Made by a program: the position numbers and the translations under genes. Shown here in pieces: positions 26,984 through 35,619 of a DNA stretch of 64,000 nucleotides. Each line of letters starts with the position of its first letter. The first letter of the stretch is position 1. The notes under the pieces were generated by a model. The model saw only the letters and a program-made list of their open reading frames with translations. It did not search any database and was not told the origin of the DNA. This DNA comes from Hymenobacter nivis (GTDB lineage: Bacteria > Bacteroidota > Bacteroidia > Cytophagales > Hymenobacteraceae): the NCBI RefSeq assembly GCF_003149515.1, contig NZ_CP029145.1:3906001-3970000 (forward strand), in the 5' to 3' direction.

Positions 26984-28074
26984 GGGCGGTTGGGCTGGGC
27001 CGCGTGGGTGGCGGCTGGGGCCCCCGCGGCGGGCTTAGAAAAGTCTTCGGGCCGGTATTGTTTCAAAAACGCCGGGCCGCTGCCCGCGAAGCCGGCGTAG
27101 CGGCGGCACACGTCGGCGATGCGGCGGGCCGAGGTGCCGTGGTTTTGCCAGGGCAGCTTGCGCTTCAGGTCCTCCACGTCGAAATAAGAGTGCACCGGCA
27201 GACCCAGCGCCAGGCCCACGAAGGCCACGGTGCTGTACTGGGTGATGAGTTCGGCGCAGTTGGCAATCATTTCCTCGGTGTTGCCCTCGGTGTAGATGAG
27301 CGTGCCAGCGGGGGCCCAGCGCCGCACCTCGGCGGTGGCGCGGGCCATGTTTTCGTTGGGGTGGAACTTGAAAATCAGGGGCCGGCCGGCGGCGATGCGC
27401 ACGGCCTCGCCGATGAACTTGCGGCGGTTGTCGGGCCGGTAGGTTTCGCGCATGTCGGTGGTGGCCACCAGCACGTAGCCGCGGTGTGGGAAGCTGTTGC
27501 GGCGCAACTGCTCCACGTCGTCGAAGTTGGGAATGCCCGTCACCACGAGCTTGCCCGCGTCCACGCCCACCTGCTCGAAGTGCTCCGCGTAGCCCGGTGA
27601 GGCCACGCAGTACACGTCGCAGCAGTTATTCATGCCATTCAGGGCGGTGCTGATGGTGAGGATGGGGTAGCGGGTGAAGCGCTTAATTAGGCGGGCCCAG
27701 AAGTTGAGCGGGTCCGTCATGCCCTCCTGCACGAACACCGACTTGGTGTAGGCCAGCAGGTTCCAGGGCACGATGATGTCGGAACAGCACACAATCAGGT
27801 CGTAGCGGTGGCCGTACACCCGGGCCTCAAAGTCGTTGGGCAGGCCGTGGGCGGCCAGGTAGCGGTCGGCCTTCTCCTTGATGTGGCCCGTGACGATGGT
27901 GCCCTTTAAGAGGTTGGCCCACAGCAGGAATTCGTAGAAGCGGCGCTGCCAGCCGTCGTAGTACAGCTGGCTGAAGTACGGGTCAAACTCGTCGCGCAGC
28001 AGCCCGGCAATTTGGTGCATCTGCGTGGTCTGGTTGGGCGAGCCAATCAGAAACAAGACTTTTTTGCGCGGCAT
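26980..28074 (-). CDS. GT-B-like transferase, first gene of the sugar-acid locus
   Basis: 364 residues. N-terminal Rossmann-like start (KKVLFLIGSPNQTTQMHQIA), a central DCYCVASPGYAEHF-type block (NCCDVYCVASPGYAEHFEQV) and the C-terminal donor-site region VLVATTDMRETYR, LIFKFHPNENMARA and ELITQYSTVAFVGLALGLPV. This pattern resembles CDP-glycerol glycerophosphotransferases and capsule GT-B enzymes. It may transfer the CMP-activated acid or a neighbouring residue. No membrane segment. The last 20 residues are Pro/Ala-rich. Confidence 0.75.
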   Translation of the reverse strand: MPRKKVLFLIGSPNQTTQMHQIAGLLRDEFDPYFSQLYYDGWQRRFYEFLLWANLLKGTIVTGHIKEKADRYLAAHGLPNDFEARVYGHRYDLIVCCSDIIVPWNLLAYTKSVFVQEGMTDPLNFWARLIKRFTRYPILTISTALNGMNNCCDVYCVASPGYAEHFEQVGVDAGKLVVTGIPNFDDVEQLRRNSFPHRGYVLVATTDMRETYRPDNRRKFIGEAVRIAAGRPLIFKFHPNENMARATAEVRRWAPAGTLIYTEGNTEEMIANCAELITQYSTVAFVGLALGLPVHSYFDVEDLKRKLPWQNHGTSARRIADVCRRYAGFAGSGPAFLKQYRPEDFSKPAAGAPAATHAAQPNRP

Positions 28075-28108
28075 ACGGATGGGACGGAAGCGAAAGCAAA
28101 GCGGGAAG

Positions 28109-28116
28109 CAAATTTA
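28109..28116 (-). promoter_or_regulatory. -7 box for the sugar-acid locus
   Basis: TAAATTTG on the minus strand fits the TAnnTTTG consensus and is about 35 bases upstream of the ATG at 28074. No TTTG -33 box is found at the usual distance, so this is a tentative promoter for the eight-gene run. Confidence 0.35.
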
Positions 28117-28376
28117 CGGCGGCTGGTCGTAGCGCGTCATTTTTCCATTAGCCTGGGATGAAATTCGCGCCGCTCAAGGTAGCGCCTGCGCAGGGCCCGG
28201 AGGCCCTGGGCGGCGTTGCGGGCGGGCCCCGGCGCGGGGCCCCAAGTGGCAGAAAAATTGAGTAGCTATGAAATATTGGTGAGCAAAAGCAATACTTTTT
28301 CTGCCGATTCCGTTAAAGGCAACTCAAACCCCGCGCTTTAGCGGCGTGGGTTCCTTCACCAAATCCTTATATTCCC

Positions 28377-28661
28377 GTGAAAAAGCAACTCGTTCTCCTC
28401 GCCCTGCTGTGCGTTGCCGGTGGCTACTCGGCCAGCGCCCAGACCACGACTACCACGACCCAGCAAACGACGGCGCCCACCACGCCCGCTGCCCCGGCCA
28501 TGACGCCCGCTCCGGCCCCGGAGATGACCCCCGCCCCGGGCATGACCACTACCACCGTGGAATCGACCACCACCACTGCCGACCCCAACACGGTGACCAT
28601 CCCCAAGGGTGCCAAAGTGAAAGGCAACCGCAAGAAAATGAAAATCAAGCCGAAAGACTAA
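28377..28661 (+). CDS. small secreted Thr/Pro-rich protein
   Basis: 94 residues from a GTG start. Signal peptide KKQLVLLALLCVAGGYSASA, then a low-complexity Thr/Pro/Ala/Met region and a basic C-terminal tail (KGAKVKGNRKKMKIKPKD). Poly-Thr blocks suggest an extended cell-surface or periplasmic peptide. No family is recognised. A terminator follows directly. The upstream 300 bases (28075-28376) hold no other gene. Confidence 0.65.
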   Translation: MKKQLVLLALLCVAGGYSASAQTTTTTTQQTTAPTTPAAPAMTPAPAPEMTPAPGMTTTTVESTTTTADPNTVTIPKGAKVKGNRKKMKIKPKD

Positions 28662-28686
28662 TTTTTAGCCGTTTTCGCTCCTGTTG

Positions 28687-28722
28687 AAAGCCCCGCCGCA
28701 AGCACTTGCGGCGGGGCTTTTT
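28687..28722. terminator. bidirectional terminator
   Basis: Stem AAGCCCCGCCGCAAG, loop CAC, stem CTTGCGGCGGGGCTT, followed by TTT. It ends both the small secreted gene and the minus-strand transporter gene. Confidence 0.88.
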
Positions 28723-28730
28723 GGTGGTGC

Positions 28731-29927
28731 TTACCGCAGCAGGGCCCCCACCTGCTCCACCAGCACGGGCACGCTTAGGGCCCCCATGATGGCCACCACC
28801 ACCCAGCCGGCGGCCAGCATCCAGCGCGGGTGGCGGTAGGTGCCCATGAGGCGGTGGCTGGTGGCCGCTACTAATATGATGCCCAGTGCAATGGGTAAAA
28901 TTAGCCCGTTCACGGCCCCCGCGAACACCAGGAGCTGCGCGGGCTTGCCGACGAGTACGAAAATGCCCGTCGACAGCACAATAAAAACGGAGATGCAGGC
29001 CCGCTCGTAGCGGGCAAATACGGGGTGAAACGTCTTGAAAAACGACACCGACGTGTAGGCCGCGCCCACCACCGACGAGATGGCCGCGCTCCACAAAATG
29101 ACGCCGAACACGCGGAAACCCACCTCGCCCGCCGCCGAGCGGAACACGCCCGCCGCGGGGTTGTCGGCGTCGAGCACGGCGCCGTGGCTGAGCACGCCCA
29201 CGATGGCCAGGAACAGCACAAACCGCATAACCGTGGAAATAACAATGCCGCTGACGGCGCTGCGCGTCACCACGTCTTGCTGGCCGGGGCCCTTAATGCC
29301 AGCGTCGAGCAGGCGGTGGGCCCCCGAAAACGTGATGTAGCCGCCTACCGTGCCGCCCACGATTGTGACGATGGCCGCCGCGCTGATTTTGGCCGGCAGC
29401 AGCGTGTGGTGCAGCGCTTGCAGCAGGGGCGGGTGCGCGCTGAAGGCAATGCCCAGCGTCAGCAAAATCTTGACCGTGCCGAGGATTTTGGTGAAGCCGT
29501 CGAGCATTTTGCCGATTTCCTGCACCCAAAACAAGGTCAGGGCCACCGCGCAGCTCACCAGGGCCCCGTGCTCAAAGCTCATGCCCGTCAGCACGTTCAG
29601 GCCCAGCCCGCAGCCCGCGATGTTGCCGATGTTGAAGGCGAAGCCGCCCAGAATCACCATCGTCGCCAGGAAGTAGCCCAGCCCGGGCAGCAGCCGGTTG
29701 GCCAGGTCCTGGGCCCGCAACTCACTGACGGTGAGAATACGCCAGGTATTGAGCTGGGCCCCCACGTCGAGCACCACCGACACCAGAATGACGAACCCAA
29801 AGCTGGTCAGCAGCTGCTGGGTGAACACCGTTGTCTGCGTCAGAAACCCTGGCCCGATGGACGAGTTGGCCATCAAAAACGCCGCCCCCAGGCTGGCCCC
29901 GCCGAACCACCGCTTGCCCGCCGCCAT
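28731..29927 (-). CDS. NRAMP-family transporter linked to 5-oxoprolinase
   Basis: 398 residues from the ATG at 29927, about 11 membrane helices. The start has NSSIGPGFLTQTTVFTQQL, a variant of the DPGN-type NRAMP metal site in which the usual Asp is not present, and IGNIAGCGLGLNVLTGM further on. Similar NRAMP-like proteins (for example YcsG of Bacillus) sit beside pxpA homologues. The missing Asp suggests it does not move divalent metals in the standard way; uptake of 5-oxoproline or a related small acid is an inference from context. Its ATG shares a base with the pxpA stop codon. Confidence 0.82.
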   Translation of the reverse strand: MAAGKRWFGGASLGAAFLMANSSIGPGFLTQTTVFTQQLLTSFGFVILVSVVLDVGAQLNTWRILTVSELRAQDLANRLLPGLGYFLATMVILGGFAFNIGNIAGCGLGLNVLTGMSFEHGALVSCAVALTLFWVQEIGKMLDGFTKILGTVKILLTLGIAFSAHPPLLQALHHTLLPAKISAAAIVTIVGGTVGGYITFSGAHRLLDAGIKGPGQQDVVTRSAVSGIVISTVMRFVLFLAIVGVLSHGAVLDADNPAAGVFRSAAGEVGFRVFGVILWSAAISSVVGAAYTSVSFFKTFHPVFARYERACISVFIVLSTGIFVLVGKPAQLLVFAGAVNGLILPIALGIILVAATSHRLMGTYRHPRWMLAAGWVVVAIMGALSVPVLVEQVGALLR

Positions 29928-30700
29928 TAGCGTGCCCCGGCAAAAGTGGCGCCCAGGTGCACGCCCGCTTCGCGCAGGGCCCCGTACAGCCGCTGGGCAA
30001 ATTCCAAGGCGTGGGGCCCGTCGCCGTGCAGGCACACGGTATCGGCCCGGAGGGCCACATCGGGGCCCTGCTGGCTGCGCACCTGGCCCTCGCGCACCAT
30101 GCGCAGCACCTGGGCCACGGCGGCGTCGGCGCTGGCCACCAGCGCGTCGGGCTGGCGGCGCGGGGTGAGGGTGCCGTCGGCCTGGTAGGTGCGGTCGGCG
30201 AATACTTCGTGGGCGGTTTTGAGGCCCAGCCGCTCGCCGGCTTTGGTTAACTCGCTGCCCGCCAGTCCGTAGAGTACCAGCTCGGGCTGCACCCGGTACA
30301 CGGCTTCGGCAATAGCCTGGGCCAGGGCGGCGTTGGTGGCGGCCATGTTGTACAGGGCCCCGTGGGGCTTGAGGTGGTGCAACCGTCCGCCCTCGGCCCG
30401 GGCCACGGCCCCCAGGGCCCCCAACTGGTATACGGTCATGTCGAAAGCTTCCTCGGGCGAGATGGCCAGGTCGCGCCGTCCAAACCCCACCAAATCGGGC
30501 AGCCCTGGGTGTACCCCGATGGCCACGTGGTGGCTGAGCGCCGCCCGCACGGTTTGCCGCATCACGCCGGGGTCGCCAGCGTGGAAGCCGCAGGCAATGT
30601 TGGCCGACGTCACGAAGGGCAGCACGGCCGCGTCCTGCCCCATCGTCCAGGCCCCGAAGCTCTCGCCCATGTCACAATTCAGGTCAACGGAGTATGTCAT
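29927..30700 (-). CDS. pxpA: 5-oxoprolinase subunit A (LamB/YcsF family)
   Basis: 257 residues. Family marks: VDLNCDMGESFGAWTMG at the N-terminus, ANIACGFHAGDPGVM, GVHPGLPDLVGFGRR, and LHHLKPHGALYNMAA. PxpA works with PxpB and PxpC to open 5-oxoproline to glutamate using ATP. The other two subunits lie immediately upstream, separated by a palindromic repeat. Translation is coupled to the NRAMP-type gene downstream. Confidence 0.95.
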   Translation of the reverse strand: MTYSVDLNCDMGESFGAWTMGQDAAVLPFVTSANIACGFHAGDPGVMRQTVRAALSHHVAIGVHPGLPDLVGFGRRDLAISPEEAFDMTVYQLGALGAVARAEGGRLHHLKPHGALYNMAATNAALAQAIAEAVYRVQPELVLYGLAGSELTKAGERLGLKTAHEVFADRTYQADGTLTPRRQPDALVASADAAVAQVLRMVREGQVRSQQGPDVALRADTVCLHGDGPHALEFAQRLYGALREAGVHLGATFAGAR

Positions 30701-30730
30701 ACGGGATGGAATAAACGCGGGTATTTATCA

Positions 30731-30840
30731 AAAGCAGAACATCATGCAGAGCGCAGCGCAGCATCTTTTCCGCGCCAGTAATTATTATTAGTAACGCGGG
30801 AAAGACGCTGCGCTGCGCTCTGCATGATGTTCTGCTTTTT
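30731..30840. repeat. palindromic intergenic repeat, copy 6
   Basis: Arms AGCAGAACATCATGCAGAGC and complement, continuing CGCAGCGCAGCATCTTTTCC. It is between pxpC and pxpA, so here too a repeat lies inside a likely operon. A separate right-arm half copy (AAGATACTTCGCTGCGCTCT and following) lies at 30871-30907. Confidence 0.9.
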
Positions 30841-30870
30841 GCCAATTCGGAAACGATGCTAATAAAGAGT

Positions 30871-30907
30871 CAGTGGAAAAGATACTTCGCTGCGCTCTGC
30901 ATGACGT
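30871..30907. repeat. half copy of the palindromic repeat
   Basis: Only the right arm is present: GATACTTCGCTGCGCTCTGC followed by ATGACGTT, with AGTCAGTGGAAA before it. It directly follows the full copy at 30731-30840. Confidence 0.75.
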
Positions 30908-30924
30908 TACTTTTATTCAGATAC

Positions 30925-31926
30925 TCAATGGGCAAACCTAAGCCCAATACCCCGCTGCAACGCCCTCATGGCGCGCTCCTGCGCAAGGTACAGCGCCTGG
31001 GCTTCGGCCAGCGGTACTTCCCGGAAGCGCAGCGCCTGGCCCGGGGCGGCTTGTGCCAGGGCCCCAAAATCGGCGGTGATGGCTTGGGCCAGGCGCGGGT
31101 AGCCGCCAGTGGTTTGGCGGTCGGCGAGCAGCACGATGGGCTGGCCGCCGGGCGGCACCTGCACCGTGCCGAAAGTGACGGCGCTCGACAGCAGCTCCGC
31201 GTCCGTCAGCCGCACCAGCGCCGGCCCTTGCAGCCGGTAGCCCATGCGGTCGGCCGCGGCCGTGATGGCAAACGGCTGCTCCCAAAACGCCTGCTGGCTC
31301 GCGGCCGCAAATTGCCCGTACTCCGGCCCCCGCACGGCGCGGATGAGGGGGCTACGGCGCGGCACGGGGCACAGCCGGGGCCCCGGCGTCCAGCTGGCTT
31401 GGCTTTTAGCGAATTGATTTTCAGTTAATTCTTTTATGATGTTCTGCCCAATGGCCGAAGGCGCACCCACGGGCAGCTGGTCGTCGGCACGCAGGGCGCG
31501 GCCGTGCCAACCGCCCAGCCCGGCGCGCAGGTAGGTGGCGCGGCTGCCCAGCACCGGGGCCACGGCCACGCCGCCCGCCACCGCCAGGTAGGTCCGGCAG
31601 CCCGCCCGGGGTGCGCCGAAGGCCAGCTCCGCGCCCGCCGGGGCCCAGGTGGGCCGGTGCAGTTGCAGCGGCTGGCCGTTGAGGGTGGGGGAGAGGTTGG
31701 CCCCGGTGAGGGCCAGGAGGCAGCCGGCGTCGAAGCGGAGGCGGGGGCCCTGGAGGGTGATTTCGAGGCCGGCCGCTCCGTCGGGGTTGCCCACCAGTAG
31801 GTTGGCCACGCGCAGGGCCCCGGCATCCAGGGCTCCGCCCACCGCCACACCGGCTTGCTGGTAGCCGGGCCGGCCCAGGTCCTGCACAGTGGTGAGCAGA
31901 CCGGGGTGCAATACGCTAATAATCAT
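30925..31926 (-). CDS. pxpC: 5-oxoprolinase subunit C (biotin-dependent carboxyltransferase-like)
   Basis: 333 residues from the ATG at 31926 (the longer frame overlaps deep into pxpB). N-terminus ISVLHPGLLTTVQDLGRPGY is the family start, followed by VGNPDGAAGLEITLQGP, YLAVAGGVAV and, in the C-terminal half, DRMGYRLQGPAL and LLADRQTTGGYPRLA. It overlaps the end of pxpB by 11 bases. Subunit of the ATP-dependent 5-oxoproline hydrolase. Confidence 0.94.
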   Translation of the reverse strand: MIISVLHPGLLTTVQDLGRPGYQQAGVAVGGALDAGALRVANLLVGNPDGAAGLEITLQGPRLRFDAGCLLALTGANLSPTLNGQPLQLHRPTWAPAGAELAFGAPRAGCRTYLAVAGGVAVAPVLGSRATYLRAGLGGWHGRALRADDQLPVGAPSAIGQNIIKELTENQFAKSQASWTPGPRLCPVPRRSPLIRAVRGPEYGQFAAASQQAFWEQPFAITAAADRMGYRLQGPALVRLTDAELLSSAVTFGTVQVPPGGQPIVLLADRQTTGGYPRLAQAITADFGALAQAAPGQALRFREVPLAEAQALYLAQERAMRALQRGIGLRFAH

Positions 31927-32656
31927 GCTGCTGGGTGTGGGCGTACTCCGCCGCGCTGATGGGCACGAAGCGTAGGTGCTGGCCCGCGTGCAGCAGGCTG
32001 GGGGCGGCCCACGCAGCATCGAATAGCCGCAGCGGCGTACGACCGATGAGCTGCCAGCCGCCCGGCGTGGGCAGCGAGTAAACGCCGGTCTGGGGCCCCG
32101 CAATGCCTACCGTGCCGGCCGGCACCCGCGGGCGGGGCTGGGCCAGCCGGGGCGTGGCCAGCCGCGCATCGAGCCCGCCCAAGTACGGAAAACCCGGCGC
32201 GAAGCCAATCATGTGCACCAGGTACTCCGGAGCCGCGTGCCGGGCAATTACCTCAGCCGCCGACAAGCCCGTGTAGCGGGCCACAAACGCCAAATCGGGC
32301 CCCCAGGCCCCGCCGTAGCACACCGGAATTTCTACCAAACCGGCGCTGGCCGTGGCCGCCGGGGGCCCCACGGCGGCCAGCCGCTCGCGCAGCGCCGCCG
32401 CCACGGTCTCGTAGGGCGGGTGCCGGCCGCCGTCGCTCACCAGCCACGGGTCGTAGTACACGGTGAGGGTAGTGAAGGCGGGCACGCACTCGCGCAGGCC
32501 CGCGAACGGGTGCTGCGCCAGGTGCGCGCCAAACGCCCGAATGGCCGCGTGCGTAGCCGGGCTGATAACGTCGCCAAACTGCACCACCACGGCCGCATCG
32601 CCCAGCGGATACAACTGCCTGGGCAGCGCGGGTAACGACGGATCGGTTTGGTTCAT
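31916..32656 (-). CDS. pxpB: 5-oxoprolinase subunit B (KipI family)
   Basis: 246 residues from the ATG at 32656. Family marks: LYPLGDAAVVVQFGDVI, TLTVYYDPW, the central IPVCYGGAWGPDLAFVA, HMIGFAPGFPYLGGLD and VGIAGPQTGVYSLPTPGGW. KipI homologues inhibit a sensor kinase in Bacillus, but with pxpA and pxpC adjacent the 5-oxoprolinase role is the better call. First gene of the pxpB-pxpC-pxpA-transporter run. Confidence 0.94.
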   Translation of the reverse strand: MNQTDPSLPALPRQLYPLGDAAVVVQFGDVISPATHAAIRAFGAHLAQHPFAGLRECVPAFTTLTVYYDPWLVSDGGRHPPYETVAAALRERLAAVGPPAATASAGLVEIPVCYGGAWGPDLAFVARYTGLSAAEVIARHAAPEYLVHMIGFAPGFPYLGGLDARLATPRLAQPRPRVPAGTVGIAGPQTGVYSLPTPGGWQLIGRTPLRLFDAAWAAPSLLHAGQHLRFVPISAAEYAHTQQHDY

Positions 32657-32889
32657 GCGGCGCGGGTGCGGGGGCCCTGGGCAGCCAGGCGGCCGGGCCG
32701 TAAACATAGTGGGGCCGGACCGGCCCCGCCGGCGTTTGCCTTCGGCAAGGCTGGCTTATTGCTTGATCGGCTTATATTTACCTGCGGAACAACCGAATAG
32801 CCCGGGGCCCCTGCCCGCCAGAAATGGCACGCAGCCCAGCTGCCGGAACGGAGTCTTTCTGTACGTCATCACCTTTCATTTTTCAAGCA

Positions 32890-33162
32890 ATGAAAACCGT
32901 TCTAACCCTGCTAACCGGCCTGGTGTTAGGGGCTCTACTGCTCCCCGCCCGCGCCCAAACGGCCCCGGCCAAACCGACCCGTTCGGCTACGCCCGCCGCT
33001 ACGCCCGGCCCCAAGGTAGTCGGCGCGGTCGCTCGTGAGCCCGGCTCATATAAAGGCCCATATGTGGTGAGCGATACCAAAGCCCTGGGCCAGAAATTCA
33101 TCCAGCACAGCCGCCCGTCCGATGAATTCTTCCCCCGCCACCCCCTGCCTTCTCTAAAGTAA
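32890..33162 (+). CDS. small secreted hypothetical protein
   Basis: 90 residues from the ATG at 32890, which places a signal peptide at the start (KTVLTLLTGLVLGALLLPAR, cleaved after AQ). The mature peptide is Pro/Thr-rich and then has GPYVVSDTKALGQKFIQH. It is convergent with the GH3 gene, with only five bases between the stop codons. I recognise no family. Confidence 0.6.
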   Translation: MKTVLTLLTGLVLGALLLPARAQTAPAKPTRSATPAATPGPKVVGAVAREPGSYKGPYVVSDTKALGQKFIQHSRPSDEFFPRHPLPSLK

Positions 33163-33167
33163 GGCTC

Positions 33168-35495
33168 CTATTGCGTTAGCGTGAACGAGGCCATCTGCAC
33201 GTCGCGCGAGTTGCTGCCGACCATTACCTGGAACTCGCCGGGCTCGGCCACGAACTGCAAATTGTTGTTGTAATACTTCAAATCCTCCACCGTGAGGTGG
33301 AAGGTGAGCTGGCGGCTTTCGCCCTTTTTGAGCAGCACTTTCTGGAAGTTTTTCAGCTCCTGCACCGGGCGGGTGCTGGTGCCCACCACGTCGCGCAGGT
33401 ACAGCTGCACCACTTCTTCGCCGTCGGTGGTGCCGGTGTTCTGCACGGTCACCGTCACGTCCAGGGCCCCGGCCATGGGTATGGTGGCGGCGCTGAGTAT
33501 GGGCTTGGAAATGCTGAACGTAGTGTAGCTTAGGCCGTAGCCGAAGGGGTAGAGCGGGTCGTTGGGGAGGTCCAGGTAGCGCGACTTGTACTTGTCGAGC
33601 TTGACGCCGGCGTAGGGGCGGCCGGTGCTTTTGTGGTTGTAGTAAATCGGAATCTGGCCTACCGCCCGCGGGAAGGTGGCCGTAATTTTACCCGCCGGGT
33701 TGTAGGCCCCGAACAGCACGTCAGCCACGGCGTGGCCGCCCTGCGTGCCCGAAAACCAGGTTTCGAGGATGGCGTCGGCGTTTTGGTCTTCCCAGGGCAG
33801 GGTGAGGGGGCGGCCGTTCATGAGCACTACCACCAGGGGTTTGCCAGTGGCTTTCAGGGCCTTGAGCAGATCGAGCTGGTGGCCGGGCAGGCCGATGTCG
33901 GCGCGGCTGGCGGCCTCGCCGGTCATGCCCTGGCTTTCGCCCACCACGGCCACTACTACGTCGGCGCTTTGGGCAGCGGCCACGGCTTCGGCAATCAGCG
34001 CCTCGGGGGCCCGGGGGTCGATGTTCAGCTCGCCGCCGTAGGCGTTCAGGCGGTCAATCATCTGCGGGTCGTCGGCCACGTTGGCACCTTGGGCGTAGGT
34101 AATTTTCAGGCCCGGGGCGGCGGTCCGCAGGCCCTGCTCCACCGACACGGCTTGCTTCCAGTCACCGGCCCCGCTCCAGCTGCCAATCATATCGCGCTGG
34201 CGGTTGGCCAGGGGCCCCACCAGGGCAATACTGCCGGTTTTTTTGAGGGGCAGGGTTTGCTTATCGTTTTTGAGCAGCACGAAGCTGCGGCGGGCTACGT
34301 CGCGGGCGTCGGCCAGGTACTGGGGCTTCATCAGCGTGGCCTTGGCGCGCTTCTCGCTCACGCCGTGGTAGGGGTCGCGGAAGAGGCCGAGGCGGTACTT
34401 GGCCTCCAGCACGCGGCGGCAGGCCTGGTCAATCTGGGCCTGGGTCACGGTGCCGTCGGCCAGGTTTTTCGCCAGGTTGTTCAGGAAAATCTCGCCCACC
34501 ATGTCCATGTCGATGCCCGCGTTCATGGCCAGTTCCGACACCTTTTTGTCGTCGCCCAGGCCGTGGGCCTCTAATTCGTTAATAGCGGTGTAGTCCGTGG
34601 CCACGAAGCCATTAAAGCCCCACTGCGTGCGTAGCAAGTCGGTCATCAGGAACTTGTTGGCCGTGGCCGGGATGCCGTTTACGTCGTTGAACGACGACAT
34701 CACCGAGCCCACGCCGGCCTCCACGGCGGCCTTATAGGGCGGCAGGTACTCGTTGTACATGCGCTGGAGGCTCATGTCGGTGGTGTTGTATTCGCGCCCG
34801 GCCTCGGCGGCCCCGTACAGGGCAAAGTGCTTGAGGCAGGCCATCACCCGGTCGGGCCGGGTCATGTCGTTGTCGGGGCCCTGGTAGCCGCGCACCATCG
34901 CTCGGGCAATCTGCGAGCCCAGGTACGGGTCTTCGCCGCTGCCCTCCATAATGCGGCCCCAGCGCGGGTCGCGGGCAATGTCCACCATCGGCGAATACAT
35001 CCAGTTCACGCCGTCGGCGCTGGCCTCGTCGGCGGCGATGCGGGCAGTTTTTTCCATGGCCGGCAAATCCCACGACGCAGCCAAACCCAGCGGCACCGGG
35101 AAAATGGTGCGGTGCCCATGAATGACGTCGTATCCTAAAATGAGCGGGATGTGCAGCCGCGACTCCTTGACGGCCAGGGCCTGGAGTTTGCGCGCCGCTA
35201 CCGGCGTGTAGGTGTTCAGCACGGCCCCCACGCGGCCCTTGCGGATGTTGGCGTCCACGTCCTTGCTCACCACGGGGCCCGTCACATCGAAGCCGACTGA
35301 CACGAGGTTGAGCTGCCCGATTTTCTCCTCGGGCGTCATTTTACCCAGCAGGTTGTCAACGAAGGCCGTCATTTTGGCGTCGGGCGCGGGCAGCGTAGTT
35401 TTAGGCGCGGCCGCTTGCTGGGCCGCCGCCGGCCGGGCCCCCAGGCCCAGCGTGAGTAAGAAAAAGGCGCCGCAAATACGGGTAGATTGGGTCAT
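33168..35495 (-). CDS. GH3 beta-glucosidase
   Basis: 775 residues, signal peptide ending AAAQQ. GH3 order: N-terminal barrel with GYDVIHGHRTIFPVPLGLA, DPRWGRIMEGSGEDPYLG, CLKHFALYGAAEAGREYN and the catalytic Asp in GFNGFVATDYTAI; then the alpha/beta sandwich (RRSFVLLKNDKQTLPL ... GEAASRADIGLPGHQLDLL) and the fibronectin-like C-terminal domain (VQNTGTTDGEEVVQLYLRD). It is periplasmic. Next to the GH144-like gene it most likely trims beta-1,2-linked gluco-oligosaccharides to glucose. Specificity cannot be read from sequence alone. Confidence 0.93.
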   Translation of the reverse strand: MTQSTRICGAFFLLTLGLGARPAAAQQAAAPKTTLPAPDAKMTAFVDNLLGKMTPEEKIGQLNLVSVGFDVTGPVVSKDVDANIRKGRVGAVLNTYTPVAARKLQALAVKESRLHIPLILGYDVIHGHRTIFPVPLGLAASWDLPAMEKTARIAADEASADGVNWMYSPMVDIARDPRWGRIMEGSGEDPYLGSQIARAMVRGYQGPDNDMTRPDRVMACLKHFALYGAAEAGREYNTTDMSLQRMYNEYLPPYKAAVEAGVGSVMSSFNDVNGIPATANKFLMTDLLRTQWGFNGFVATDYTAINELEAHGLGDDKKVSELAMNAGIDMDMVGEIFLNNLAKNLADGTVTQAQIDQACRRVLEAKYRLGLFRDPYHGVSEKRAKATLMKPQYLADARDVARRSFVLLKNDKQTLPLKKTGSIALVGPLANRQRDMIGSWSGAGDWKQAVSVEQGLRTAAPGLKITYAQGANVADDPQMIDRLNAYGGELNIDPRAPEALIAEAVAAAQSADVVVAVVGESQGMTGEAASRADIGLPGHQLDLLKALKATGKPLVVVLMNGRPLTLPWEDQNADAILETWFSGTQGGHAVADVLFGAYNPAGKITATFPRAVGQIPIYYNHKSTGRPYAGVKLDKYKSRYLDLPNDPLYPFGYGLSYTTFSISKPILSAATIPMAGALDVTVTVQNTGTTDGEEVVQLYLRDVVGTSTRPVQELKNFQKVLLKKGESRQLTFHLTVEDLKYYNNNLQFVAEPGEFQVMVGSNSRDVQMASFTLTQ

Positions 35496-35619
35496 TGGTG
35501 AGAAGAGTAGGTGATTTGGTAAAGAACGGGATGGGCTGCCGGTTTTCCTGCCGGCTACCCGCTAATCGGTGTACTGGGTGAACGGTGCGGAGCCCGTGGC
35601 GATTACCGGGCGGGCGGCT

